This document shows positions 33,104 to 43,797 of a DNA stretch of 64,000 bases, piece after piece. A program made the translations under genes and the position numbers. The stretch lies in the NCBI GenBank assembly GCA_020631735.1, contig CM036209.1, forward strand, positions 2,095,478 through 2,159,477, given 5' to 3'. The DNA is from Saccharum officinarum. Lineage: Eukaryota; Streptophyta; Magnoliopsida; Poales; Poaceae. Under the pieces are notes generated by a model. It had not been told where the DNA came from. It searched no databases and worked only from the letters and a program-made list of their open reading frames with translations. The stretch's first letter is position 1. Every line of letters starts with the position of its first letter.

Positions 33104-33441
33104 TGTTAGAAGAGTCAAGGGCCTATTGAGCCTTAGCCCGTTAGGGGTTAATTAGTCGCTTGCTTAGGGGTCAAGTAAGACCTCTTCTCTATATAAAGAG
33201 AGGAGATTATCAATCTAATCAAGCAAGAGATTAGAAGGAAAAATCTTCTCTCTCGCCGGCCGTGGGCGAAACCCCGCGGCCGGCGTTTTCAGCGCATCTC
33301 ACAGCCCTAGCTACCGGTCCTCTGTCTCTCTCCAGCTCATGAGCAGTATCGCGGACACTGTAGTGCCATGGGTACTGTAGCACGTCCGTCGACGTCGCTC
33401 CCCTCGACTCTCTCCTCTCGATCCCAACAACATCCATAACA
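33104..33441 (+). repeat. 5' LTR of copy A
   Basis: 338 bp with a TATA-like atataaag at 33191-33198, which would drive the internal ORF. Paired with 34384-34721. Confidence 0.88.
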
Positions 33442-33455
33442 ATCTGGTATCGAAG

Positions 33456-34175
33456 ATGACAGGTTACAATGAGCCGCTGCCGGTCACTTCCTCACCGATG
33501 ACGCTAGATCAGTTGACCGCGGCCATCACCGATCTCGTCCGTTCCGTCGCCGCCATCCAGTCCTACCTCAGTATACCGCCGCTACAACCAGCCAGCGGGC
33601 TGCTGCCGCAATCGGCCGTGGTCTCTCTGCCACCGGTTTTCCCCTACGGGATGCCAAGTTACGGCACGACGTTGCTGCCGTTCCAGGACGTGCAACCAAT
33701 GGTGCAGCCAACATTACAACAGATCGAGCCGATGATGGACATCACGACGGAGCCGGCAGGGAAGATGCTTACCTGCAAGGTGTCTGTGGTGGTGCGGCTA
33801 CAGGTTGCAGCGCGCGGCCTCCTAGCGCGCCGGCTGTTGTAGGAGATGCGCCAGCCTATGCACGAGGCGACCTTGGCGACGGTCGACCTCAGCTCAGCGA
33901 AGCGCGACCTCGTCCCGTGGGACGACCACCAGCAACCGCGCCGACCCGCTGCTGTCTTTAGGCGCGAGCATGGTGTTTTTCCCCGCAGGCAGCGACCTCT
34001 CTGCGGCAAAGACGGTAGGGGAGTCGCTCCCCTCCTTGTCACCGGCGGGGACGCACTGCCTAGCGCCACCGCATTCCGTCGCCGGCCGCCGCGAGGACGT
34101 CTCCGCTGGTCGCTATCGCGACTAATTCTAGGTGGCTATACCCGTGCACCCCTCTCGTTCCAGTGGACTCCATAG
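33456..34175 (+). pseudogene. Internal ORF of copy A: proline-rich plus IQ-like motif, one internal stop
   Basis: Starts with ATG 14 bp after the 5' LTR. The first 128 codons read MTGYNEPLPVTSSPMT, AAITDLVRSVAAIQSYL, a Pro/Gln-rich stretch, and then one IQ-like motif, RLQVAARGLLARR (33795-33833). A TAG at 33840-33842 interrupts, and the same frame continues to 34173 with RRRPPRGRLRWSLSRLI. Copy B has the same protein without this stop but with a different one. The AIQSYL segment may be what is left of a gag N-terminus. IQ motifs bind calmodulin; a role here is unproven. Confidence 0.7.
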
Positions 34176-34383
34176 GATCCAAGTGGCTACACACGTGCAG
34201 GTCCATCATGCAGAGGGTGTCCGCCGTATCTCCAGAAATTAAAAATAAAGAGTCGCAGTCTATTTTAGGTCAATAAAATAAGTCGAGATGTAAAAGGCTT
34301 GTTTTAGGTGTTAGGTTTGTGTCTAGTAGAGTCATCGTTAAGTTGCAGCTCGAGGACGAGCTGCATGTCCAGGTGGGGTGTAG

Positions 34384-34721
34384 TGTTAGAAGAGTCAAGG
34401 GCCTATTGGGCCTTAGCCCGTTAGAGTTAATTAGTCGCTTGCTTAGGGGTCAAGTAAGACCTCTTCTCTATATAAAGAGATGAGATGTATTAATCTAATT
34501 AAGCAAGATATTAGAAGGAAAAACTTTCTCTCTTGCCGGCCGTGGGCGAAGCCCCGCGGCCGGCATTCCCAGCGCATCTCACAGCCCTAGCCGCCGGTCC
34601 TCTGTCTCTCTCCAGCGCGTGAACAGTATAGCGGACACTGTAGCACCAGGGGTACTGTAGCGCGTCCGGCACCGTCGCTCCGCTCAACTCTCTCCTCTCG
34701 ATCCCAACAGCGTCCATAACC
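34384..34721 (+). repeat. 3' LTR of copy A
   Basis: Direct repeat of 33104-33441. The last base is c instead of a. Followed by target duplication GGTAA. Confidence 0.88.
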
Positions 34722-35372
34722 GGTAACAAAAAAAAAAGGCAATTCCTTATTTGCCATTGTAAAATTTTGCAGCTCTTTATTTGCCATCAATGTCTCAATG
34801 GCATATGGGGACCACCTATGCCACTAACAGTGGCAGATAGAGGATTATGCAAAACCGTAATGGCAAGAAAATGATTTCTTGTCGTCCTAGAAGGGACTAG
34901 TAGACAAACAGACAATTTGATATATCCTCCATCAGAGGTAAACAAAAACAGTGGAATGCTCAAGATTTGTGCCTACAAAACCACCATAACACGCTTCATT
35001 TAAGAAGAAAATTACAGCGTTAGAGATAGGAAAAGCATGTATAGTTCATCTTTACTTATTATACAACTGGAAGCCATTATAGAACAAATTAAAGGTATTA
35101 AAACTAGGAATTATTCCAGTAAAACAAGGCATGCAAAGCTTGTTCCTGAATTAATTCCAAAGATTAGAGGTAACCACCCTCAGTACGCAGTTCACCCAGC
35201 AACAGGCCCTACAAACTCATTACATTACAGATATAGTAATAACTAAATTGACGATTCGTAGTAGTAGAGGTTGCACACAAAGGGGATGCATGCATGGACT
35301 GAAACAACAAACTTATTTGGAAAATAAAACTCTATTGGCAAGGGGATGAAGAATCCAAGAGGGACTAAAAAC

Positions 35373-35670
35373 CTTGGGAAGTTGGAGTTGGAGAGCTTCT
35401 TCTCGCCGTACTTCCTCCACTGGTGCCCATCGTCGTAGGGTGCATATGTGTCTGAGGTCCAGATGCGCTCATCTTTCCTGGTGAGTTTTTTTTACAGAAA
35501 AGAAATTGAAGAAAAGGCAACAGAATGAAACAGATGAAGCCGAACAAATTTCGAAGCAGAATTTAGGAACAAACCTACGATGAAGCGTACCTGATTCTTT
35601 GCTGCTGGGCTCTGGCAGCCTGGTGGGATCCCAAATCACTGAGATAGGTAGGAACAGACTCAAGAGCCAT
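35373..35670 (-). pseudogene. First two exons of a second WRKYGEK group III gene
   Basis: Exon 1 is 35591-35670 (MALESVPTYLSDLG, then QAARAQQQRI). Exon 2 is 35373-35477 and joins in phase (GT/AG), giving KDERIWTSDTYAPYDDG then HQWRKYGEKKLSNSNFP and a donor inside the Arg codon that follows. That donor is the conserved R-type intron of WRKY domains. The C2HC zinc-finger exon that must follow is not seen in the next 2.5 kb to the left. A 1.6-kb LTR element occupies 33104-34721. The gene cannot make a DNA-binding WRKY protein, although a short truncated transcript is possible. Its WRKYGEK signature matches the intact gene at 18510-19624, but the domains are otherwise quite different. Confidence 0.8.
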
Positions 35671-35767
35671 GGCGAGGATGATGGAGGAGGGAGGAGAGCA
35701 GGAGGCGTTTCTTGGCAGAACGGAGCTAGGCAGCTTGTGCCTGGGACTTGGAAGAGCTGACCACCTT

Positions 35768-35775
35768 TATTTATA
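35768..35775 (-). promoter_or_regulatory. TATA box of the broken WRKY gene
   Basis: TATAAATA on the minus strand about 100 bp upstream of the ATG at 35670. The basal promoter therefore looks intact. Confidence 0.5.
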
Positions 35776-35835
35776 GCATTAAACAACGACGGTGTAGGAG
35801 CATTCTTCAACGTTAGCACGCGTCACAGCCTATGT

Positions 35836-35885
35836 CTGGCTGGAATTCCACTTAGCGGCACTGGCTGGAATTCCACTTAGCGGCA
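35836..35885. repeat. Perfect 25-bp tandem duplication in a promoter
   Basis: ctggctggaattccacttag plus cggca occurs twice in a row, about 60 bp upstream of the TATA box at 35768. Confidence 0.85.
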
Positions 35886-36531
35886 CTGCAGTGCTTTTTT
35901 TTTTCATCCTCTCCATTTTGTTCTCAGTGGCAAGAACAAAGCCACGTCCTGTTTATTGGATTATTGCAACCAATAAAGTTTACAAGCACTAATATCCTTG
36001 AAAGCAAAATACAGAGTATCCAAGAGCATATGTCACACTTTGTTTCGTCGTCTATGCAAAGCAATATTGGATAGAAAAAACTGAAGACTAATCAGGCTGA
36101 GAGCAACAAAGTTGCGCAAGCACATTGAGAAAATATCATGAGAAACGTCCTATAAGAAATAAGAGTTTATACATATTCCCTTTTTTTATCTCTAGATGTC
36201 AGTCAAATAGTTTCAGGAATAATTTTAGTATCCGTAAGCACGCAGTAACGGAGAAGAGCCCGCCACATCTAACTAACTAAATGCCATTATCAACACAAAC
36301 CCCTGTGCAGGAGGACAGCTAGCTCAAAGCCCTGACTCTGCATTTCTTTACATTTCTCAAGACTCTCATCTTGGTCTTATATTACTTGTTAAATAAAAAG
36401 GACGCACAACTTTATAACAAAATCTTGGGTTTGGTGGGTCGATCCCCACCGGCACAGGCTAGCATAGGGAGGAAATAAAGAACTTATAATAGTACATCCC
36501 TTTGAACAAATTTTCACCAACTAGTCATTTT

Positions 36532-36605
36532 TTTTTGAAAACAAACGGGGGGAGAGCTTCCCCACCTAAATTTCATTAGAACCAAGCAAAACTCCAGTTA
36601 ACCGG
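36532..36605 (-). mobile_element. Tiny LINE 3'-end insertion
   Basis: About 74 bp with an oligo-A end on the minus strand and the typical grass LINE tail (gtggggaagctctcccccc). Flanked by a perfect 16-bp duplication accaactagtcatttt (36516-36531 and 36606-36621), the signature of target-primed insertion. Confidence 0.75.
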
Positions 36606-36621
36606 ACCAACTAGTCATTTT

Positions 36622-37067
36622 CAATGCAGTCCCAAGAGGCAAGAGAGAAGCATAGATAATTAATTAACCCTGCCAGCATCTCCTGATTAAGTAGTATTAG
36701 TTACCATGCTAAATTGCTAATGACCTTATGGACAGAAAACAAATGCTCTAGGATATGTTGAAAATGACATGCTTTACATATTTCTTTCCAACTTTGAATA
36801 ATGATAAAGCACTTGGCTAGTTGTGAGGTGCTTCTATGCTCTTCCAAAACTTAAATACACAAATCCTAAAGCAACAACACTGCTAGTGGAGCAGTGAGTG
36901 GTATTCACTTTTCAATAGGGCTTTCCTTTTAGTGTAACTTGTAGTTAGTTTATAATTATCGCCTGTTTATGGGTTTCGCTTTTTATTATAATTACCTATA
37001 ATGAGTTTATTATTGTCACTTCCTTTTCATGCGCGAATAAACTATGCTTGAACATGACATTGGAAAC
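36622..37067. other. Intergenic, nothing recognised
   Basis: AT-rich DNA without long frames or clear repeats. A tRNA T-arm-like string (ggtgggtcgatccccacc) occurs slightly to the left at 36434-36451, but no full cloverleaf surrounds it. Confidence 0.4.
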
Positions 37068-37442
37068 TGTCAAGGGCCTCGAACCCCTGACTGGCCGGAC
37101 CTCGGCTACGTAGCTCGTAGCCGCCGTCCGTCACGCCGGCGAGGTTATGCCCCTCGGCCGTCGGCTTAAGAGAGAGAGAGGGATTAGGGATAACTTCTTT
37201 GTTAATCTCAATTGTCCCAGCGTACATGCATATATGGCCCGTGGCCTAACAGATGGAGAAGGCTCTCCTTGATTGTAGGACTAATCCAAGAAGGAAGCAA
37301 CTAATCAACTAGCTAACTTTCCTCCTAGCCACTCGCCTGCCCTTCCTGCGCCCTGGCTGCTTGCTCGGTCATTGCTCGCTCGGCCGCCCGGCGCACGTCG
37401 CGGGCTCTCCTGCGCCTGGTGTATGTGCGACCGCACATGACA
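37068..37442 (-). repeat. 3' LTR of the chromovirus
   Basis: 375 bp with TGTC...GACA ends. The polyprotein frame continues about 118 bp into this LTR and stops at 37325. Confidence 0.92.
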
Positions 37443-40400
37443 TCTCTCCCGCCGTCGAAGACCAGCTCGTCCTCGAGCTGAAAAGCGGGAAAGCGAGCAC
37501 GGAAGTCATCAAAGTCCTCCCAGCTCGCAGATGCCGCCGGCTCATCTTTCCACTGGACCAGCACCTGTCGCACTCCGCGTGCCATCCGGGCAGCGATGAG
37601 CTTGTCAGGCACCGGCACCACGGCGCCGTTGTGGGTTGGTGGCAGTGCCGGGGGCATGGCTGGGGGCGTGCCGACGAACTTCTTAAGTACCCCAACGTGG
37701 AACACATCATGGAGGCAGGCCCCCTGGGGAAGCTGCAGCCGGACAGCCACGGCGTTGATGACCTCCTCGACGCGGTACAGCCCGACGAAACGGGGCTTGA
37801 GCTTGCCGGCGGTGGTACATGGCAGGGACGCCGCTGGGCGCTGCCGGAGACGAAGGAGTACCCAGTCACTGACTTGGTAAGCCACCGGGCGATGATGCTG
37901 GTCGTAGACATGCTTCTGGACCGCCTGTGCCTATTCGAAGCGATAGCGGACGTCGTCGAGGAAGGCTGCGCGGTCCTCCATCTCCTGGGCAACAGCAGCC
38001 ACGCGCTTCTCGCCGGGCTCATAAGAGCGGATGGTCAGCGGGTCGCGGCCATAGACCACGCGGAACGGTGTCTCCCTGAGCGACGATTGGAAGGCGGTGT
38101 TGTAGGTGTACTCGGCCCACGGGAGCCAACGGAGCCACTGCCGAGGACGGTCACCGGTGAAGCAGCGGAGGTACATGACGATCACTCAGTTGGTAGCCTC
38201 CGTCTGCCCATCCGTTTGTGGATGAAATGCCGACGACATGAAGAGCTTGGTGCCGGTGAGGCGCATGAGCTCGGTCCAGAATGCGGACGTGAACACCGGG
38301 TCGCGGTCCGAGACGATGGACTGCGGAACGCCATGAAGGCGGACGATGTCGGTGAAGAAAGCTTGGGCAACGGACTCGGTGGTGTATGGGTGTGCCAGCG
38401 GGATGAAGTGGCAGTACTTGCTGAAGCGGTCGACGACGGAGAGGATGACCGTCTTGCCCTGCACCCGTGGCAGCGCCTCAATGAAGTCGATGCCGATGTC
38501 GGCCCAAACGCTAGAAGGGATTGGCAACGGCTGGAGCAGACTGGCCGCCTCAAGTGGTCCGACTTGTACTTCTGGCATGTGGCACATGCCTTCACAAATT
38601 CCTACACCAAACGACGCATGTTGGGGAAATGAAAGTCACGCCGAAGATGGTGCAGCGTGCGGTGGACGCCTTCATGGCCGTCATCGTGGACCGCGGCCAG
38701 GATCTCCTGAAGGAGTGGCGATGCGGCTGGGATGTAGAGGCGGCCCTCCAGGGCGACCATGCCATCGTTGATGGTCCACGGTGCGGTGCGGGTGCCCGCA
38801 CGGAGCTCGTCGTGGATGGCGACCAGTGCTGGATCAGTGGCCTGGGCGTGGCGGAGGCGCTCGATGAAGTCGAACCGGGGTGCCAAGATGGCCAGCAGCT
38901 CGCCCTCCTTGCTGTCGCGGCGGGAGAGAGCGTCGGCGACTGTGTTTGTGGCGCCCGAGCGGTACTCCACCATGAAGTCGAAGCCCAGGAGCTTGCCGAC
39001 CCAGTGGTGCTGCGGTATCGTGGCGAGGCGCTGGTCGAGGAGGTATTTCAGACTGTAGTGGTCCATCTTGACGAGGAAGCGGCGCCCCCACAGGTAGGGC
39101 CTCCAGTGCCGGACCGCCTGAACGAGGCCAATGAGCTCGCACTCGTAGGCAGCCAGGGCGTGGTGACGTGGTGCCACTGGCTGGCTGAAGTAGGCCACCG
39201 AGTGTCCCTCCTGGACGAGGACGGCCCCAAAGCCGAACGTCGACGCGTTGCACTCCACGACGAACACCTTGGCGAAGTCGGGCATGGCGAGGACGGGGGC
39301 CAACGAGAACGCTGCGGCAGCTGCGTCGGTCCACGAGAAGCCATCCTTCTTGAGAAGCGCAGTCAGGGGCGCGACCACCGTGCCATAGTTATGTACGAAC
39401 TTGCGGTAGTACCCCACGAGCCCGAGGAAGCCACGAACAGCACGGGCGGAGCGAGGAGCCGGCCAGTCATGAATGGCCTACACCTTAGCCGGATCCATGG
39501 CGACGCCCGCAGCGGAGATGATGTGGCTGAGGTAGGCGACGGCGGGGGCACCAAAGGAGCATTTGGTGCGCTTGACGAAGAGCTGATGGCGGCGAAGCTC
39601 GTCGAGGACAGCACGAAGGTGGCGCAGATGATCAGCCCATGTCTTGCTGTAAATTAAAATATCGTCAAAAAATACCAAGACGAAGCGGCGGAGGAACGAC
39701 CTGAGTACATCGTTCATCAAGGCTTGGAATGTGGCCGGCGCGTTGCAGAGTCCAAACGCCGTGACCAAGAACTCGTACAGGCCGTCATGCGTGCGAAACG
39801 CCGTTTTGTGGACGTCCTCGGACCGCATGCGGACCTGGTGGTACCCCGACCGCAGATCCAGCTTGGAGAAGAATTCGGCGCCGTTGAGCTCGTCCAGCAA
39901 CTCATCCACCACCGGGATCGGGAAGGCGTCCTTGACCGTCATCGCGTTCAGGGCCCGGTAGTCGATGCAGAAGCGCCATGAACTGTCGGGCTTCTCGACG
40001 AGGAGGACCGGCGACGAGAACGGCGAGTCGCTGTGGTGGACGATCCCTTGTGCAATCATGGCGGCACATTGCCGCTCCAATTCGTCCTTGTGGGCAGCCG
40101 GGTACCGGTAGGGGAGTACGGCTACCGGTTGCGCGTCGGGCTTCAGCAAGATGCGGTGATCGTGGGCACGCTTGGGGGGCAGGCCGATCGGTGTGGCGAA
40201 GACCCCCGCAAACGCGTCGAGAAGGGCCTCCAGAAGGGGCTCGCCGGCTGCCAGGGCGCTCAAGGCCGGGCCAGCCGCGGTGGGCACACCAGCCTAGGAA
40301 ACGGTGCAGCCCTCGCGCTGGAATGACATGCGCCGGTTGGCCAAGTCCCAGACAATGGTCCCCAGCGCACCGAGCCACTTGGTGCCGAGGACGATGTCGT

Positions 40401-41650
40401 ACCCGGCCAGGGGCATGACGAAGAGGTCCATCGGGAACGGGTCACCGGCGATGAGCAGTGGCGCGTCGCGGATGACGCCGGCGCAGGTGATCCTCTCACC
40501 ATTGGCGACCATGGCCATGAGGCGGGGCCGCTGATGGAGAGGCAGTCCGGACCGCCGCGTGGCCTCCTCGGAGATGAAATTGTGGGTGCTACCGGAGTCG
40601 AGGAGGGCGACGAGCGAGGCGGCCCCAGCGCCACCGCGAGCTGCATGGTGTCCGCCATGGACACGCCGGCCACGACCTGCAGCGAGAAGCAGTGAGCCTC
40701 TGTGTCCCCCGGTTCAGCGGCGTCGTCGGTGTCATCGATCTCCACACCGTCGACGAAGAAGATCCGCTTGCAAAACCTGTTATGGCCACGAGAGTACTTT
40801 TCATCACAGTTAAAACATAGGCCAAGGCGACGACATTCTGCCTGCTCTACCGTGGAGAGGCGCCGCTAGTTGCGCTCGCGGCGTCCCTGGTCAGCGCCCG
40901 CCGGTGGCGCGGGCAGCGCCAGCTGCTGGGGCGGCGCGGGAAGACCCGGGCGAGGCGGCGGCGATGGCAGCAGACCGCACGCGGCGGGCCGAGCCGGGGC
41001 CTGGGCCTGCCTGTCGATCTCCATGAGCTCCACCTGGCGCGCCAAACTCATCGCGGTGGCGAGTGTCTCGGGGTTGTGGATGCGCACCGCATGACTCAAA
41101 GGCGGAAGGAGGCCGCCGGTGTAGAGTTGGACCCGTTGGATCTCGTCAAGCCGGCTGGCGCGGGGAAGGAGTGCTTGGAACCGATTGGAGTACTCCTCCA
41201 CCGTCCCGGTACGCCGGCACTCGGAGAGCTCGAACAAGGGAGCCGATCGGAGAGGAGGGCCAAACCGCAAATGGAGGAGTTCCTTGAACCGACCCAGCGC
41301 GGCGTGCCTTCATCCTCTTGGAGCTGGATGTACCACAGCTGGGCCACGTCTTCGAGATTGAACGAGGCCATCCAGACCTTCTCTTCCGGCATGGTTCTCT
41401 GTTGGTGAAAGTAGGACTCACATCGGTTGATGAAGATCAGCGGATTGGATTTGCCGTCGAAGCGCGGGAAGTCCATCTTCTGGAACCGCGACGGCCGGTC
41501 GTTGTGATGGCTGCCATCGGTGGGCCCGGCACCCGCCGAGGAAGAGCTCGACTTGTCCTTCAGGGACGCCATGTCGGCCTTCATGGTCGCCATATCTGCG
41601 GACAGGTCCTGGATTATCTTGGTGAGGTCGGCGATGGCTTGTTCCACCAT
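37325..41650 (-). pseudogene. Gypsy Gag-Pol polyprotein with stops and frameshifts
   Basis: Domains on the minus strand, in order: gag from 41650 (FPRFDGKSNPLIFINRC, then LPRASRLDEIQRVQLY), the zinc knuckle CFNC...GH...C (about 40770-40830), protease LLDSGSTHNFI (about 40570-40605), reverse transcriptase (WRFCIDYRALN, DLRSGYHQVRM, FFDDILIYS near 39645-39675), RNase H (FVVECNAST, about 39250), the integrase HHCC finger (MRRLV...CATCQKYKS, about 38.57-38.65 kb), the integrase core (DRFSKYCHF, SDRDPVF, HPQTDGQTE) and a chromodomain (VLVQWKDEP, SWEDFDDFRARFPAFQLED, about 37.47-37.57 kb). In-frame stops occur at 40866, 40294, 39478, 38602 and 37931 (TAG) and 38186 (TGA). Frame changes lie near 41.29, 40.62 and 38.53 kb. 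It is inactive. Confidence 0.92.
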
Positions 41651-41769
41651 GATCGGCTAGGCAGCGGTGGATGCGGTGGAGGAAGACGGGGATGGTGGTG
41701 CGGCGGCTGTGGATAGGCTGGTGGAGCGGGAGCGGGGCGGCGAAGATCGCCGGACTCATGATACTAGGT

Positions 41770-42140
41770 TGTCCAGGGCCTCGAACCCCTGACTGGCCGG
41801 ACCTCAGCTACATAGCTCGTAGCTGCCGTCCGTCACGCCGGCGAGGTTATGCCCCTAGGCCGTCGGCTTAAGAGAGAGGGATTATGGATAACTTCTTTGT
41901 TAATCTCAATTGTCCCAGCGTACATGCATATATGGCCCGTGGCCTAACAGATGGAGAAGGCTCTCCTTGATTGTAGGACTAATCCAAGAAGAAAGCAACT
42001 AATCAACTAGCTAACTTTCCTCCTAGCCACTCGCCTGCCCTTCCTGCGCCCTGGCTGCTTGCTTGGTCGTTGCTCGCTCGGCCGCCCGGCGCACGTCACG
42101 GGCTCTCCTGCGCCAAGTGTATGTGCGACCGCACATGACA
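41770..42140 (-). repeat. 5' LTR of the chromovirus
   Basis: 371 bp, roughly a dozen differences from the other LTR, many of them C/T or G/A. Confidence 0.92.
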
Positions 42141-42160
42141 GAAACAAAACTATTGATATA

Positions 42161-42311
42161 AAAAAAAACTCGGCCCGGCGGGAGAAAGACCTCCCCCACG
42201 GCATTCCACTAAGAAGAAACTCTTCAGTACCCCGGACCGAGAAACCCCCCGAACCCTGGCCCCGACCCGACACTAGGGACGGACACCGTGGGGACCGTTA
42301 CCTGGGCCGGT
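42161..42311 (-). mobile_element. SINE-like retroposon, 151 bp
   Basis: Flanked by a perfect 13-bp duplication aactattgatata (42148-42160 and 42312-42324). On the minus strand it ends in a T-run after gggaggtctttctcccgccg, a tail like that of grass SINEs. Upstream is a box-B-like gccagggttcgggggg. It lies seven bases beyond the chromovirus target duplication. Confidence 0.65.
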
Positions 42312-42715
42312 AACTATTGATATACTAATGTGCGAACTCCTGCTTAGTGTGCCTATGTTTTTTATGTAATTAAAAAAATGATATCTTATGAAACATGAAA
42401 ATTTTCTCTATTTTTTATTATTTCATCATCTAGCAGTTTAACTTCATGCACTAAATGTGATATTACGTTGTCGATCAGCACAGATTAATATAAATATAAA
42501 CACTTTGTACTTCAATAATATTTCTTCTATTAGTTAATATATTTTAACCAGTAGGTGGCTACCCTTTCCTCGAAAAAAAACTATTACACGATGCTAATAT
42601 TTTAGTCGTTGAGATAGTGGCTATAGAAGTAGCCGCATCATCTCGTGGATTACTTTATGCCGAATCAACCGACCAAGTGGACTTTCTGGTCACCAGGTTC
42701 AAACTGTCAAGCTTA

Positions 42716-42989
42716 GGGCCTGTTTAGATCCCAAATATTTCTCCAAATTCCACTATGTAAAAAGAAGATTCCCCATCACATCAAAATGTCGGCACATGCA
42801 TGGAGTACTAAACGTAGATGAAATCAAAAACTAATTGCACAGTTTTGTTGTACTTTGCGAGACGAACATTTTGAACCTAATTAGTCCATGTTTGGACAAT
42901 TTTTACCAAATAAAAACAAAATACTACAGTGCGCTACAGTAGCGAATCCCAAATCCGCCGTCCCCAAATTGGGGCAACTAAACACGGCC
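42716..42989. mobile_element. Tourist MITE, same family as 25525-25808
   Basis: TTA flanks (42713-42715 and 42990-42992), ends gggcctgtttagat and aactaaacacggcc. The interior blocks (acaaaaagaagatt type, ttgtactttgcgagacgaac) match the nested copy. Confidence 0.8.
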
Positions 42990-43457
42990 TTAGTTTATTT
43001 GCTACAAACACATCCAATATATAATACACAGAGAAACAGCTCACCCAACTACACTTTATTTCCTTTCTTCTCTTATGCTATAAAGAAGAGGGTCTCTTGT
43101 ATTAATACCAAACCGTTGTAAAAATTTATATATGTAATGCAGTACATACCTAGTCTCAATCAAGACTGAGGGGAGGTACAAATGGGCGAATTCTGAACCC
43201 CGAATACTTCCATCTTCAGAAAACTGAAAATACGGCCTGTTCAAAAGAATGGACGACACTCCCTAGAAAAAACAGATGTTCCCCGAATATGCATGGTTTC
43301 ATCAGAAGTGACATATATTTGGAAACTGGGAGAACAGAGAACTCTTGGAATATAATTCTCTACTCTACATTAAACCTTCAGAAGTTGTTAAATTACCCTT
43401 TGCATCTAAATTGCGGCGACCAACTGTTTACATAAGTAATGTTCAGGAATGGGTAAT

Positions 43458-43783
43458 TGTTAGAAGAGTCAATGACCTATTAGGCCTTAGCCCGTTAGGG
43501 TTAATTAGTCGCTTGCTTAGAGGTCAAGTAAGACATCTTCTCTATATAATGAGATGAGATGTATCAATCTAATCAAGCAAGAGATTAAAAGGAAAAAAAC
43601 CTTCTCTCTTGTCGGCCGTGGGCGAAGCCTCGCGGCCGGCGTTCCCAGCGCCCCTCGTAGCCCTAGCCGCCGGTCCTCTGTCGCTCTCTCTCTCACATGA
43701 ACAGGACCTGCGGGTACTGTAGCCCGCCCGTCGCCGCTGCTTCCCTCGACTCTCTCCTCTCGATTCCAACATCGTCCATAACA
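43458..43783 (+). repeat. 5' LTR of copy B
   Basis: 326 bp, with a TATA-like ctatataatgag. Similar to the LTRs of copy A. Confidence 0.88.
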
Positions 43784-43797
43784 ATCTGGTATCGGAG

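Larger units (their letters stand above)
33104..34721 (+). mobile_element. Non-autonomous LTR retrotransposon with IQ-motif ORF, copy A
   Basis: Two LTRs of 338 bp (33104-33441 and 34384-34721) start tgttagaagag and end cataaca/cataacc. Both flanks carry GGTAA (33099-33103 and 34722-34726). A primer-binding-like tggtatcgaag follows the first LTR, and a purine tract (aggtggggtgtag) precedes the second. There is no protease, integrase or reverse transcriptase, so it must be mobilised by a helper. Same family as 43458-45133. Confidence 0.9.
37068..42140 (-). mobile_element. Ty3/Gypsy chromovirus (Reina-like), 5.07 kb, decayed
   Basis: LTRs at 37068-37442 (375 bp) and 41770-42140 (371 bp) are about 97% alike by eye. 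The flanks are GAAAC on both sides (37063-37067 and 42141-42145). It reads right to left. The primer-site region after the right LTR reads tagtatcatgag, a mutated iMet site. A purine tract (ggcgggagaga) precedes the left LTR. Small size, short LTRs and a C-terminal chromodomain fit the Reina group of chromoviruses. Confidence 0.93.

Noticed and set aside
35365..35819. ORFs of 60 and 116 codons across the WRKY exon remnants
   Set aside because: They read through the intron out of the WRKY frame. The spliced frame gives the WRKYGEK domain instead.
36425..36470. Possible tRNA gene (ggtgggtcgatccccacc looks like a T-arm)
   Set aside because: No acceptor stem, D-arm or anticodon arm can be folded around it. 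It is probably chance or a SINE-like scrap.
37361..39657. Plus-strand ORFs of 378 and 423 codons over the chromovirus
   Set aside because: They are shadows of the minus-strand polyprotein, which carries all the recognisable motifs.
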